Source: DASUSH01 sp036375215
Lineage (GTDB): Bacteria; Actinomycetota; Thermoleophilia; Solirubrobacterales; 70-9
DNA: 45,833 nt
Direction: 5' to 3'
Assembly: GCA_036375215.1 (NCBI GenBank)
Contig: DASUSH010000016.1
Span: 1-45,833 of the forward strand
Part shown: positions 22,408 to 31,101 of the stretch, one piece after another
How positions within the stretch are numbered: the stretch's first letter is position 1
How the letters are laid out: each line of letters starts with the position of its first letter
The notes under the pieces: generated by a model
What the model saw: the letters and a program-made list of their open reading frames with translations, nothing else
Database searches by the model: none
What the model was told of the DNA's origin: nothing
Position numbers and translations under genes: made by a program

Positions 22408-24881
22408 TGGAGTCCGCCACCGCCACGCCCGCTGAGGACCGTTTCGTCGGCCGCCCCATGAAGCGGCGGGAGGACCCGCGCTTCATCACCGGCACCGGCA
22501 GCTACATCGACGACCTGCACGTCCAGGGGACGCTGCACGCCGCGTTCGTGCGCTCCACCGAGGCGCACGCCACGATCACGCAGATCGACACGTCCGAGGC
22601 CGAGGCCCACCCCGGCGTCGTCGGCGTCTACACGGCCGAGGACGTCAAGTTCGAGGGCGGGATCCCGATGGTCTGGGCGCCGCCGGGGGTCGAGATCAAC
22701 ACGCCCGACCACATGCCGCTGAAGAGCGGCGAGGTCAAGTGCATCGGCGATCCGGTCGCGGTCGTCGTCGGATCGGACCGCTACGGCGTCGTCGACGCCG
22801 CCGAGAAGGTGATCGTCGAGTACGAGCCGAAGCCGGTCGTCGTCGATCCCGAGGCCGCGCTCGAGGAGGGCTCGCCACTCGTCTGGGAGCAGTTCGGGAC
22901 CAACAAGACGCACGAGTGGGCGGTCGGGGGCGGCGACATCGACGCCGCTCTGTCCCAGGCCGACGTCGTGCTCGAGCACTCGATCGTGAACCACCGCACC
23001 GCGGGCGCCGCGATCGAGACGCGGGGCGCGATCGCGGAGCCGCGCGGCGGCTCGATCGTGCTGCACTCGGCGACGCAGATCCCGCACATCACCCGCTTCA
23101 TCCTCTCCGGCGTGCTCGGGCTCTCCGAGCACGACCTGCGCGTCATCGCGCCCGACGTGGGCGGCGGCTTCGGCTCGAAGCTCAACACCTACGGCGAGGA
23201 GGCGCTCCTCTGCCAGCTCGCGCGCCAGCTCGGCCGGCCGGTGAAGTGGATCGAGACGCGCTCGGAGAACATGGCGTACACGCACCACGGGCGTGACCAG
23301 GTCGCCCACGTCACGATGGGCGCCCGCTCGGACGGGACCGTCACCGGCGTGAGGGCGAGGATCGTCGCCGACCTCGGCGCCTACTTCCAGATCCTGACCC
23401 CGTTCATCCCCGAGCTCGGCTTCCCGGTCGCGGGCGGCTGTTACCGGTTCGAGGCGATCGACCTCCACTTTACGGGGGTCTTCACGAACAAGTTCGCGAC
23501 GGACGCGATCCGCGGCGCGGGGCGCCCCGAGATGACCCACTGGGTCGAGGTGATGATGGACCGGCTGGCCCGCGAGGTCGGCTCCGACCCGGTCGAGATC
23601 CGCCGCAGGAACTTCATCCCGAAGGACGCCTTCCCGTACGAGACGCCGCTCGGCATCGTCTACGACTCCGGCGACTACGCGGGCACGCTCGACAAGCTGC
23701 TCACCAAGCTCGACCTCGACGAGTTCCGGCGCGAGCAGGAGGAGCTCCGCGGCAAGGGCGTCCACCGCGGGATCGGGTTCTCGACCTACACCGAGGTCTG
23801 CGGCCTGGCGCCGTCGCGGGCGGTCGGCCCGCAGGGCGTCGGCCTGCAGGCGGCGTTCTACGAGTCGGCGACCGTGCGGGTGCACCCGACCGGCTCGGCG
23901 ACCGTCTACTCGGGCGCGTCCCCGCACGGCCAGGGGCTCGACACGAGCTTCGCCCAGATCGCCGCCGACCGGCTCGGGATCGCCCCGGAGAACGTCGAGG
24001 TGATCCACGGCGACACCAACTCGGGCCCGTGGGGCTGGGGGACCTACGGCTCGCGCTCGCTGTCGGTCGGCGGCGAGGCGATCGCCCGCGCCGCGGAGCG
24101 CGTCCAGGACAAGGCGAAGAAGATCTGCGCGGCGATGCTCGAGGCCGCGCCCGAGGACATCGAGCTCGCCGGCGGCGCGTTCCGCGTGAAGGGCTCGCCC
24201 GACCAGTCGATGACGATGGCCGAGATCGCCGGCGCGGCGTACATCCCGCCGCAGGAGCTGCCGACCGAGATCGAGCCCGGGCTCGAGGAGTCGGCGTTCT
24301 ACGACCCGGAGAACTTCGTGTTCCCGTTCGGCGCCCACGCCTGCGTCGTGGACGTCGACGTCGAGACCGGCAAGGTCGAGGTCGCGCGCTGGGTCGCGGT
24401 CGACGACTGCGGGCCGGCGATCAACCCGATGCTGATCGACGGCCAGGTTCACGGCGGCGTCGCCCACGGGATCGGCCAGGCGCTCTACGAGCAGGTCGTC
24501 TACGACGCCGACGGCCAGCTCGTGACCGGCTCGTTCGTCGACTACGCCCTGCCGACCGCGGCCGAGCTGCCGTCGTTCGAGACCGACCGCACCGAGACGC
24601 CCTCGCCGGTCAACTCGCTCGGCGTCAAGGGCGTCGGCGAGGCGGGCACGATCGCGGCATCGCCGGCGGTGCTGAACGCGGTCGTCGACGCGCTGCGACC
24701 GCTCGGCGTCGACTACATCGACATGCCGCTCACGCCGCTGCGCGTCTGGCAGGCGATCGAGGAGGCGCGCGGGTCCGGCGCGGGCCCGGCCGACTCGGAG
24801 CAGGGCACGGACGTCGGCGAGCACGGCGGGGGCGCGGCCGGCTCCGGCCCAGCCTCGCCCGACGAAGGAGGTGCATCGTGA
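22407..24881 (+). CDS. Mo-cofactor-binding large subunit, form II CO-dehydrogenase-like hydroxylase (CoxL-like)
   Basis: An 824-residue catalytic subunit of the xanthine oxidase family that binds the Mo-MCD cofactor. The active-site loop reads DAIRGAGRPE with AIRGAGR at residues 367-373; this resembles the form II motif AYRGAGR but has Ile for Tyr, and is not the form I AYxCSFR of proven CO dehydrogenases. The conserved catalytic Glu745 is in VKGVGEAGT. After residue about 790 there is a Gly/Ala/Ser/Glu-rich tail of about 35 residues absent from typical members. The substrate could be CO, but other aldehydes or heterocycles fit equally well. The ATG overlaps the small-subunit stop; the medium subunit start overlaps this stop. 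Confidence 0.93.
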
Positions 24882-25726
24882 TCCCGAGCGGGTTCGACTA
24901 CCACCGCGCCGAGTCCGTCGACGACGCGATCCAGGCGGTCGCCGGCGGCGACGACGAGGCGAAGCTGATCGCGGGCGGGCACTCGCTGCTGCCGCTGATG
25001 AAGCTGCGGTTCGCGGCGCCCTCGCTGCTCGTCGACATCGGCAGGCTCGACGAGCTGCGGGGCATCGAGCGCCAGAACGGGACCTGGCGGATCGGGGGCG
25101 GCACCCGCCACGCCGACCTCCAGGACCGCGAGGACCTCGGCGTGGTCGCGAAGGCGGCCTCGCTGATCGCCGACCAGCAGGTCAGAAACCGCGGCACGAT
25201 CGGTGGCTCGCTCGCCCACGGCGATCCCGCCTCCGACCTGCCGGCGGTGGTGCTCGCCGCCGAGGGCGAGCTCGCGGTGAAGGGCTCCGGCGGCGAGCGC
25301 ACGGTGGCCGCGGCCGACCTCTTCCAGGACTACCTGACGACGTCGATCACACCCGACGAGGTGATCACCGCGGTCGACCTGCCCGCGCTCGACGGCTGGG
25401 GCTGGGGCTACGAGAAGTACTCCCGCCGCGCCGAGGACTGGGCGATGGTCGGCGTCGTCGCGCTCGTCAAGGGCGAGGGCGGCACCTGCGAGGACGTTCG
25501 CGTCGGCCTCACCCACATGGGCTCGACCCCACTGCGCGCGAGCGCGACCGAGGAGGCGTTGCGCGGCGGGCCGCTCGACGCGGAGCGGATCGCGGCCGCG
25601 GCGGCCGAGGCCGCGGACGGGACCGATCCCCCGGGCGACCTGAACGCGACGCCCGAGTACAAGCAGCACCTCGCCCGGGTGCTGACCGGGCGCGCGCTGC
25701 GGCAGGCCGCGGGCCTGGATGGCTGA
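24878..25726 (+). CDS. FAD-binding medium subunit of the Mo hydroxylase (CoxM-like)
   Basis: A 282-residue subunit starting at GTG 24878, which overlaps the large-subunit stop as GTGA and is preceded by the ribosome site GGAGG. The FAD-binding motif AGGHSLLPLMK lies at residues 32-42 and TIGGSLAHGDPASD at about 107-120, both diagnostic of the CoxM/CutM/FAD_binding_5 family; the C-terminal CO_deh_flav_C domain follows from about residue 170. The protein passes electrons from the 2Fe-2S clusters to an acceptor, probably quinone via CoxG if the enzyme is CO-dehydrogenase-like. Length is normal. It is the last subunit gene of the operon, with the mocA gene 36 bases further on. Confidence 0.93.
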   Translation: MIPSGFDYHRAESVDDAIQAVAGGDDEAKLIAGGHSLLPLMKLRFAAPSLLVDIGRLDELRGIERQNGTWRIGGGTRHADLQDREDLGVVAKAASLIADQQVRNRGTIGGSLAHGDPASDLPAVVLAAEGELAVKGSGGERTVAAADLFQDYLTTSITPDEVITAVDLPALDGWGWGYEKYSRRAEDWAMVGVVALVKGEGGTCEDVRVGLTHMGSTPLRASATEEALRGGPLDAERIAAAAAEAADGTDPPGDLNATPEYKQHLARVLTGRALRQAAGLDG

Positions 25727-25762
25727 GCTTCCCGCCGCCGTCCCGGCCGGGCCGGCCGGGGC

Positions 25763-26344
25763 GTGATCGGCGGCCTCGTCCTCGCCGCCGGGGGCGGCAG
25801 CCGGTTCGGGGGCGGCAAGCTCCTGGCCGAGCTCGACGGCCGCTCGCTCCTCGAGCACGCGCTCGCCGCGGTCGCGGCGGTGCCGGCGATCGAGCGGGTC
25901 GTCGTCGTGCTCGGCGCGGGCGCCGAGCGCGTCGCGCGCGAGGCCGACCTCGGGGGCGCGGAGGTGGTCGTCTGCGAGGACTGGGCCGAGGGCATCGCGG
26001 CCTCGCTGCGGGCCGGGGTCGCGGCGCTCGCCGACTGCGAGGCGATCGTGATCACGCTCGGCGACCAGCCGTTCGTCACCGCCGCGGCGATCGCCGAGAT
26101 CGCCGGCCATGCCGACGCGCCGGCCCCGGCGGTCCGCGCCGTCTTCGACGGCCGTCCCGGGCACCCGGTGCTGCTGAAGCGCGAGCTCTACGAGCGGGTC
26201 GGCGAGCTGCGCGGCGACCTCGGCGCGCGCGACCTGCTCGCGGCCGCGGGGGTGCTCGAGGTCGAGTGCGGCGCGCTCTTCCCACCCGACGACGTCGACA
26301 CCCGTGCCGACCTCGAGGCCGCGCGCCGGCGGCTCGCCGGCTAG
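25763..26344 (+). CDS. mocA: Molybdenum cofactor cytidylyltransferase (MocA-like)
   Basis: A 193-residue NTP transferase beginning at GTG 25763. It has LAAGGGSRFGGGK at residues 7-19, the nucleotide-binding loop of MobA/MocA proteins, and the catalytic LGDQPFV with D101. The GDQP form rather than GCDMP, and the position right after the Mo-hydroxylase genes, identify it as the CTP-dependent enzyme making the MCD cofactor those hydroxylases need. It complements mobA (GMP branch) at 18977. Its stop overlaps the convergent coxG stop within the palindrome CTAG (26341-26344). No operon gene for the XdhC-type sulfuration chaperone is seen nearby. Confidence 0.88.
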   Translation: MIGGLVLAAGGGSRFGGGKLLAELDGRSLLEHALAAVAAVPAIERVVVVLGAGAERVAREADLGGAEVVVCEDWAEGIAASLRAGVAALADCEAIVITLGDQPFVTAAAIAEIAGHADAPAPAVRAVFDGRPGHPVLLKRELYERVGELRGDLGARDLLAAAGVLEVECGALFPPDDVDTRADLEAARRRLAG

Positions 26345-26955
26345 CCGCCGGAGAAGCGGGCGCGGATCGCGGCGACGATCCGCCCCATGGCCCGCAGGAT
26401 CGCCCGGCCGATCGCCCACGCGGCGAGGCGGATCCCCCCGACCGGCTTCGCGACCGGTGCGGGCGCGGGGGCGCTCGCGGGCTTCGCCGCCGCCTCGCTC
26501 CCCTCCTCGCCGGTCTCGATCGTCGCCTTCAGGCAATCGGCGAACTGGCCGGTGAGGCGCTTGGAGACGTCCTCCATCATCCCGCGCCCGTAGCGCGCGG
26601 CGGGCCCGGAGATCTTCAGGTCGGTGTGCATCTCGACCTTGGTGCCCTCGCCGGTCTCCTCGAGCGTGGAGTTGATCGTCGCCGAGGCCCGGCCCTTGCC
26701 GCGGGTCTCGCGGCCCTGGGCCTCGATCACGACGCGGCCGGACTCCTCGTCGCGCTGCTCGATCACGGCGGTCGCGGCATAGGAGAGGCTGACCGCGCCG
26801 AGCTTCACCGTGACCTTGCCCTTCCAGGTCCTCTCGTCGGGCAGCTCGTCGAGCTCCGCGCCCGGGATGCAGGGGGTGACGCGTTCGAGATCGAGCAGGA
26901 AGTCCCAGACGCGGTCCCGCGGTGCTCCGACCTCGAATGAGTTCTCGAGCTCCAC
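26341..26955 (-). CDS. coxG: CoxG-type SRPBCC protein with C-terminal membrane tail
   Basis: A 204-residue protein starting at GTG 26955 (VELENSFEV), the conserved first residues of CoxG proteins; an ATG 18 codons upstream exists but would overlap the divergent fdhD gene. Residues 1-145 are the SRPBCC lipid-binding fold. Then comes an Ala/Pro linker (PASAPAPAPVAKP), and residues about 177-204 form an amphipathic to hydrophobic, Arg-rich helix that could anchor it in the membrane. In CO dehydrogenase systems CoxG recruits the enzyme to the membrane and is proposed to deliver quinone. It is convergent with the mocA gene, so it is in the same locus but on its own transcript. Confidence 0.88.
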   Translation of the reverse strand: MELENSFEVGAPRDRVWDFLLDLERVTPCIPGAELDELPDERTWKGKVTVKLGAVSLSYAATAVIEQRDEESGRVVIEAQGRETRGKGRASATINSTLEETGEGTKVEMHTDLKISGPAARYGRGMMEDVSKRLTGQFADCLKATIETGEEGSEAAAKPASAPAPAPVAKPVGGIRLAAWAIGRAILRAMGRIVAAIRARFSGG

Positions 26956-26964
26956 TGCACCCGT

Positions 26965-27774
26965 ATGTTCCCAATCATGGACGTTCGTATGCTCAAGACC
27001 GTCAGCCACGACGGCCGCCGCGACGAGGTCGCGGTCGAGGAGCCGCTCGAGATCCGCGTCGACGGCCGGCCCCTGGCCGTCACGATGCGCACACCGGGGG
27101 CCGACGACGAGCTCGCGCTCGGCTTCCTCTACGGCGAGGGCCTGATCGACTCGCCGCGGGGGGCCGAGCCGCCGGCGGACCTCGCCGCCAACACCATCGA
27201 CGTCGCCGGCCCGCTCCTCCGCGACCCCGGCGAGCGCCGCTTCTACACCACGTCATCCTGCGGCGTCTGCGGCAAGGGCGCCCTCGAGCAGGTCGCGGTC
27301 GACGCCCCGCCGCTCGCGGGGACCGGCCCCTCCGTCCCCCGCGGCCTCCTCGCCCGGCTCCCCGAGCGGCTGCGCCAGCCCGGCTTCGAGCGCTCGGGCG
27401 GCCTGCACGCGACCGGCCTCTTCGACGCGGAGGGCGAGCTCCTCGCCGTCCGCGAGGACGTCGGGCGCCACAACGCGATGGACAAGGTGGTCGGCCGCGC
27501 CCTCGCCGACGGCCTCCTCCCCCTCACCGGCCGCATCCTCTGCGTCAGCGGGCGGCTCTCGTTCGAGCTGGTCCAGAAGGCCGCCGTCGCCGGCGCCCCG
27601 ATCCTGGTCGGCGTCGGCGCGCCGAGCTCGCTGGCGATCGAGCTGGCCGACGACCGCGGGATGACGCTGTGCGGGTTCGCGCGGGCGGGACGACTGAACG
27701 TGTACTGCGGCGAGGCCCGGGTGCACGACCTGCCACCTGAGGGGTCTGACCCCAAAGGGACAGGTCGGGTCTAG
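26965..27774 (+). CDS. fdhD: FdhD formate dehydrogenase accessory sulfurtransferase
   Basis: A 269-residue protein transferring sulfur from IscS to the bis-MGD molybdenum site of formate dehydrogenases. The functional Cys pair is C99 and C102 (TSSCGVCGKG). Other conserved segments are LALGFLYGEGLI near residue 50, GGLHATGLFD near 145, EDVGRHNAMDKVVG near 165, and the nucleotide-binding-like end. ATG 26965 and ATGs at 26977 and 26989 are all possible starts. Its C-terminus (PPEGSDPKGTGRV) is encoded by a copy of the GGGGTCTGACCCC repeat, and its stop TAG lies in the left arm of a 169-base inverted-repeat element. It is divergent from coxG. Confidence 0.93.
   Translation: MFPIMDVRMLKTVSHDGRRDEVAVEEPLEIRVDGRPLAVTMRTPGADDELALGFLYGEGLIDSPRGAEPPADLAANTIDVAGPLLRDPGERRFYTTSSCGVCGKGALEQVAVDAPPLAGTGPSVPRGLLARLPERLRQPGFERSGGLHATGLFDAEGELLAVREDVGRHNAMDKVVGRALADGLLPLTGRILCVSGRLSFELVQKAAVAGAPILVGVGAPSSLAIELADDRGMTLCGFARAGRLNVYCGEARVHDLPPEGSDPKGTGRV
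27741..27753. repeat. GGGGTCTGACCCC palindromic repeat, copy 3
   Basis: The 13-base palindrome identical to the core of the two copies at 17026 and 17058. It lies at the 3' end of fdhD, where it encodes Gly-Ser-Asp-Pro, and is nested in an outer inverted repeat (GACCTG at 27727-27732, CAGGTC at 27761-27766), so an RNA hairpin is likely. Confidence 0.8.
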
Positions 27775-27939
27775 ATGGCCGATTCCGAATTAGCGTGCCT
27801 GCGGGGGCGGCGCAGGCCGAGCTGGGCGGTGACCGTGCCTGAAGCGGGTAGCAGCGCTACCCGCAAAGGCGCGGCGGCCGATCCAGCGACGGCATGCGAC
27901 GTCAGCCGCGGGTACGGGAATGAGAAATCGGCCATCTAG
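27771..27939. repeat. 169-base element with 14-base perfect terminal inverted repeats
   Basis: CTAGATGGCCGATT (27771-27784) is the exact reverse complement of AATCGGCCATCTAG (27926-27939). Inside are two strong hairpins: GCCTGCG/CGCAGGC (27797-27817) and GCGGGTAGC/GCTACCCGC (27844-27864). The arms carry the stop codons of the two convergent genes, fdhD (TAG at 27772-27774) and the lipoprotein (TAG at 27938-27936). No open frame is inside. It could be a miniature mobile element, a bidirectional terminator or a structured RNA. No target-site duplication is recognisable. Confidence 0.75.
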
Positions 27940-28196
27940 TCGCTCTTCCCGCCGCCCTCGTCTTCGTCGCCGACCTCTTGATCGACGTCGTCGCCGGTCT
28001 CCTGGACCTCGTCCCCGGCGTCCTCGGCGGCGTTCTCGACTTCCCCGCTCGCGTCGTCGACGGCCTGGCCGGCCTCCTCGGCGGCGCCCTCGTTGTCGTC
28101 GTCGCCGCAGCCGGCGATGCCGGCGCCGCCCAGGGCGATCGCGAGGCACGCGCCGATCGTCCCGACCCGTCCGATCCTGCTCTTTGTCTGGCTCAT
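27936..28196 (-). CDS. Small acidic lipoprotein
   Basis: An 86-residue protein with a lipoprotein signal: Lys/Arg at residues 5-10, a hydrophobic run, and a lipobox ending at Cys30 (GGAGIAGC). The mature part is extremely acidic (Asp, Glu, Gly, Ala; no aromatic residues) and looks disordered. The gene is preceded by an AGGA ribosome site and starts 29 bases after the Mo oxidoreductase gene ends on the same strand, so it may be the last gene of that operon. Its stop codon lies in the right arm of the 169-base inverted-repeat element. I do not recognise a family, and the function is unknown. Confidence 0.7.
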   Translation of the reverse strand: MSQTKSRIGRVGTIGACLAIALGGAGIAGCGDDDNEGAAEEAGQAVDDASGEVENAAEDAGDEVQETGDDVDQEVGDEDEGGGKSD

Positions 28197-28225
28197 GGGG
28201 ACGTCCTACCCGGAGCCGGGGATTC

Positions 28226-30451
28226 CTACGCGGCGGCGGCCGCCTCGCGCTCGGGCTCGCCGGCGCCGGCGACGGCCTCGAGCCGGACGGGGATCCCGTT
28301 CAGGTGCGCCATGCCGGCGAGCGGCTCGAGGTCGTCGGGGTCGGTCGAGGCGAGGTCGTTGACGTTGGCGCCGCCGGCGGCGACCGCCCGGCGCCAGCTC
28401 CCGCCGCGGTGGCCCCAGCCGTGGGGGACGGCGATCGTGCCGCGCTTCACCTCGTCGGTGACGAGCGCCTCGGTCTCGATCTCGCCCCGGGCGGAGGCGA
28501 TCCGGCAGCGGGCGCCGTCCTCGATGCCGAGCGCGGCGGCGTCGTCGGGGTGGACCCGCGCCGCGTGGCGGCGCTGCTCGCCGCGCATCAGCTTCTCCGA
28601 GTTGTGCATCCACGAATTGTGCGAGCGCAGCTCGCGCAGCCCGATCATCAGGAGCGGGAACTCGCCGGCGGGCTCGGCGCGGGCGGCGAGGCGCTCGGCG
28701 TCGGCGATGATCTCCGGGGGATCGAGGCGGACCTTGCCGCCGCGGTGGCGGACCTTCTTCGAGAGCACGCCGGTCGGCCAGTGCTCGCCGAGGACGATCC
28801 CGTGCGGGTGCTCGCGCAGCTTGCGCTCGCTGAGCCCACCGCGGCGCAGGCCGAACTTATCGCCCTTGGGGCCGCCGCGAAGCAGCATCTCGACGAGCCG
28901 CTTCGGCGAGAGCCGCACGCCCGCCTTGCCGATCCAGCGAAGGGGCGCCACCGGCCCCGACTCGAAGCCGGCCCGGCGGGCGATCGCCTCCATCACCTCC
29001 CACTCCTGCCGGGCCTCGCCGGCGGGCTCGACCACGGGCTCGGCCGACTGTATGAACGGGGTGGTGAAGAGCGCCAGGAACGGCAGCGGGTAGTCCTCGC
29101 GCTCGAGGAACGTGGTCGCCGGCAGCACGTAGTCGGCGTGGCGGTTGGTGTCGTTCACGTAGAGGTCGATCGAGACCATGAGGTCGAGCTCGGGCAGCGC
29201 CGCCTCGAGCTCGTCCCCGTTCGGGACCGAGAGCACCGGGTTGCCGGCGGAGACGAAGAGCGCATGCATCTGCCCCTTGCCGGGGGTCGTGATCTCCTTC
29301 GCCATCACCGTCGCCGGCAGCTGCGAGAGCACGTCGGGGAAGCCGCCGATCCGGCTGCGGACCTTGCCGTAGGAGGCGAGGCCGAGCAGGTGGGCGCCGC
29401 GCTCGTAGTCGATCGGCGGCGAGCCGAAGACCCCGCCGCCCTCGACGTCGAGGTTGCCGCTGACCAGGGCGAACGCGTCGAGGAGGAAGGAGACGAGCGT
29501 GCCGTTACGCCCCAGGCAGGAGCCGGTGCGGCCGTAGATCGCGGCGCGGGTGTCGGAGTCGGCGATGTCGCGGGCGAGCCTGCGCACGCCGGCGGCCGGG
29601 ACGCCGGTGCGGGCCTCGGTGCGCTCCGGCGAGTGCGGCGCGACGAGCTCGCGCAGAGCGGCGACGCCGCGCGACTGGCGGGCGATCGCGTCGGAGTCCT
29701 CGAGGCCCTCGTCGAAGACGACGTGGATCATCGAGAGCAGGAGCCACGCGTCCGAGTCGGGGTTCACGGCGACGTGCTCGAACTCGCGCGCGGTCTCGGT
29801 GCGCCGCGGGTCGACCACCACCACCCGGCCGCCGCGCCCGGTGATCGCGTGCAGCTGCTCCTTGATCCGCGGCGCGCTCATCACGCTGCCGTGCGAGACC
29901 ATCGGGTTCGCGCCGAGCACGAAGAGCAGGTCGGTGCGGGCGAGGTCGGGAATCGGGACGAGGAACGCGGAGCCGTAGAGGAAGTGGCTCGCGGCGAAGC
30001 GGTTCGAGACGTCCTGCGAGGAGGCCGAGTAGAGGTGCGGGGAGCCGAGGCCGTCGAGGAAGCCCTTCACCCAGAGCGGGTGCGAGTACGAGAACGCGCC
30101 GGGGTTCCCCATGTACCAGCCGACCGAGTCGCCGCCGTGGCGCTCGCGGACGGCGCGCAGGCGGCCGCCGATGTCGTCGAGCGCCTCGTCCCAGCTCACC
30201 CGCTCGAAGCCCTCGGGGGCGCCGTTCGACGAGGCCTTGCCGCCGCGCACCCGCCGCAGCGGGTAGGTGACGCGGTCCGGGTCGTTCTGGACCTCGGTCA
30301 TCGCGATCCCCTTCGGGCAGGCGAACCCGCGGGAGAGCGGGTGCTCGGGGTCGGGGCGGAGCTTCGTGACGCGCCCGTCCTCGACGGTCGCGACCAGCCC
30401 GCAGAGCGGCTCGCAGATCCGGCAGTAGGTGACGCGCTCGGTGCTCGGCAT
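28226..30451 (-). CDS. Molybdopterin-dependent oxidoreductase with 4Fe-4S domain
   Basis: A 741-residue DMSO-reductase-family enzyme. I chose the ATG at 30451 (MPSTERVTYC) because a ribosome site GGGAG sits just upstream and the MOSC stop is adjacent; an ATG four codons upstream is possible. The 4Fe-4S motif C10-x2-C13-x3-C17-x27-C45 is complete. The molybdenum-ligand region reads SASSQDVSNR; it has no Cys or Sec, and Asp is the likely ligand, so this is not a typical formate dehydrogenase. The C-terminal MopterinBD domain covers about residues 620-725. No Tat signal or partner subunit genes are visible. It follows MOSC and DUF6457 genes in one operon. The substrate is unknown. Confidence 0.9.
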   Translation of the reverse strand: MPSTERVTYCRICEPLCGLVATVEDGRVTKLRPDPEHPLSRGFACPKGIAMTEVQNDPDRVTYPLRRVRGGKASSNGAPEGFERVSWDEALDDIGGRLRAVRERHGGDSVGWYMGNPGAFSYSHPLWVKGFLDGLGSPHLYSASSQDVSNRFAASHFLYGSAFLVPIPDLARTDLLFVLGANPMVSHGSVMSAPRIKEQLHAITGRGGRVVVVDPRRTETAREFEHVAVNPDSDAWLLLSMIHVVFDEGLEDSDAIARQSRGVAALRELVAPHSPERTEARTGVPAAGVRRLARDIADSDTRAAIYGRTGSCLGRNGTLVSFLLDAFALVSGNLDVEGGGVFGSPPIDYERGAHLLGLASYGKVRSRIGGFPDVLSQLPATVMAKEITTPGKGQMHALFVSAGNPVLSVPNGDELEAALPELDLMVSIDLYVNDTNRHADYVLPATTFLEREDYPLPFLALFTTPFIQSAEPVVEPAGEARQEWEVMEAIARRAGFESGPVAPLRWIGKAGVRLSPKRLVEMLLRGGPKGDKFGLRRGGLSERKLREHPHGIVLGEHWPTGVLSKKVRHRGGKVRLDPPEIIADAERLAARAEPAGEFPLLMIGLRELRSHNSWMHNSEKLMRGEQRRHAARVHPDDAAALGIEDGARCRIASARGEIETEALVTDEVKRGTIAVPHGWGHRGGSWRRAVAAGGANVNDLASTDPDDLEPLAGMAHLNGIPVRLEAVAGAGEPEREAAAAA

Positions 30452-30452
30452 C

Positions 30453-31094
30453 TCAGCTCCCATCCCCCACCTTGACCTCGTCGGCGACCGCGATCGTACC
30501 GGTCCGGGCGACCGCGCAATACACACCCATGATCCCGCCGAACTCCTCGTTCGTGCGCCGCAGCACCTCGGGGTCGACCTCGATCGTGTCGGGGTCGATC
30601 GCGGTGACCGCGCAGCGCTCGCAGACCTCCACGACCCGCAGCACGACCTCCCCGATCGTCAGCTCTCCTCCGACCCAGTCGCGCTCGCCGAGCCCTTCGA
30701 CACCGATGACGACGACGTTCGGCCGAAACCGCCGGCGGTCGGCACCGTGGGCCGCGAGCGCGCCGTCGGTGCAGACGAGGACGGGCGCCGCGTCGAAGCG
30801 CTTGCCGCCGTCGGTGCGGACGAGCCGCGCCTCCGGCCCGACCAGCTCGCGGACGCGCGCGGCGGTCGCCGGCAACTCCCAGGCCTCGCCTTCGACGAGC
30901 GGCTCCCCGGCGCCGTCGATCCCGGTCTCCACCCCGACCAGGCGCTGCTTGCGCCGGGCGGTGACGAGGCCGCGCCCGTCCTCGACCCGGAGTAGCCGGT
31001 CGCCGGCGAAGCCGTCGGCGAGGACGTCGGCCCGCGCGAGGCGCTCCCCGCGCATCGACTTGACCGGATAGCGCCAGAGTTCGGCTACGCGCAA
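30453..31094 (-). CDS. MOSC domain-containing protein
   Basis: A 213-residue protein starting at the TTG 31094; this keeps the conserved MRVAELWRYPVKSMRGE N-terminal beta-barrel motif intact, and no ATG or GTG does. The C-terminal MOSC fold contains Cys158 and Cys161 (VCERCAVTAIDPD), where this family, including the mitochondrial mARC enzymes, has its Mo-cofactor-ligating Cys. MOSC proteins bind Mo cofactor or carry sulfur. It overlaps with nothing but is separated from DUF6457 by 7 bases and from the Mo oxidoreductase by 1 base, so it is very probably translated with them and may sulfurate or supply their cofactor. Confidence 0.9.
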   Translation of the reverse strand: MRVAELWRYPVKSMRGERLARADVLADGFAGDRLLRVEDGRGLVTARRKQRLVGVETGIDGAGEPLVEGEAWELPATAARVRELVGPEARLVRTDGGKRFDAAPVLVCTDGALAAHGADRRRFRPNVVVIGVEGLGERDWVGGELTIGEVVLRVVEVCERCAVTAIDPDTIEVDPEVLRRTNEEFGGIMGVYCAVARTGTIAVADEVKVGDGS

Positions 31095-31101
31095 GCCCGC
31101 C

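Noticed and set aside
25727..25762. Intrinsic terminator between the CoxM-like gene and mocA
   Set aside because: The GGCCGG-rich run can fold, but there is no T-run and the genes appear to be one unit.
28226..30451. Annotation as a formate dehydrogenase
   Set aside because: No Cys or Sec is found at the Mo-ligand position and no partner subunits are near, despite fdhD in the neighbourhood.
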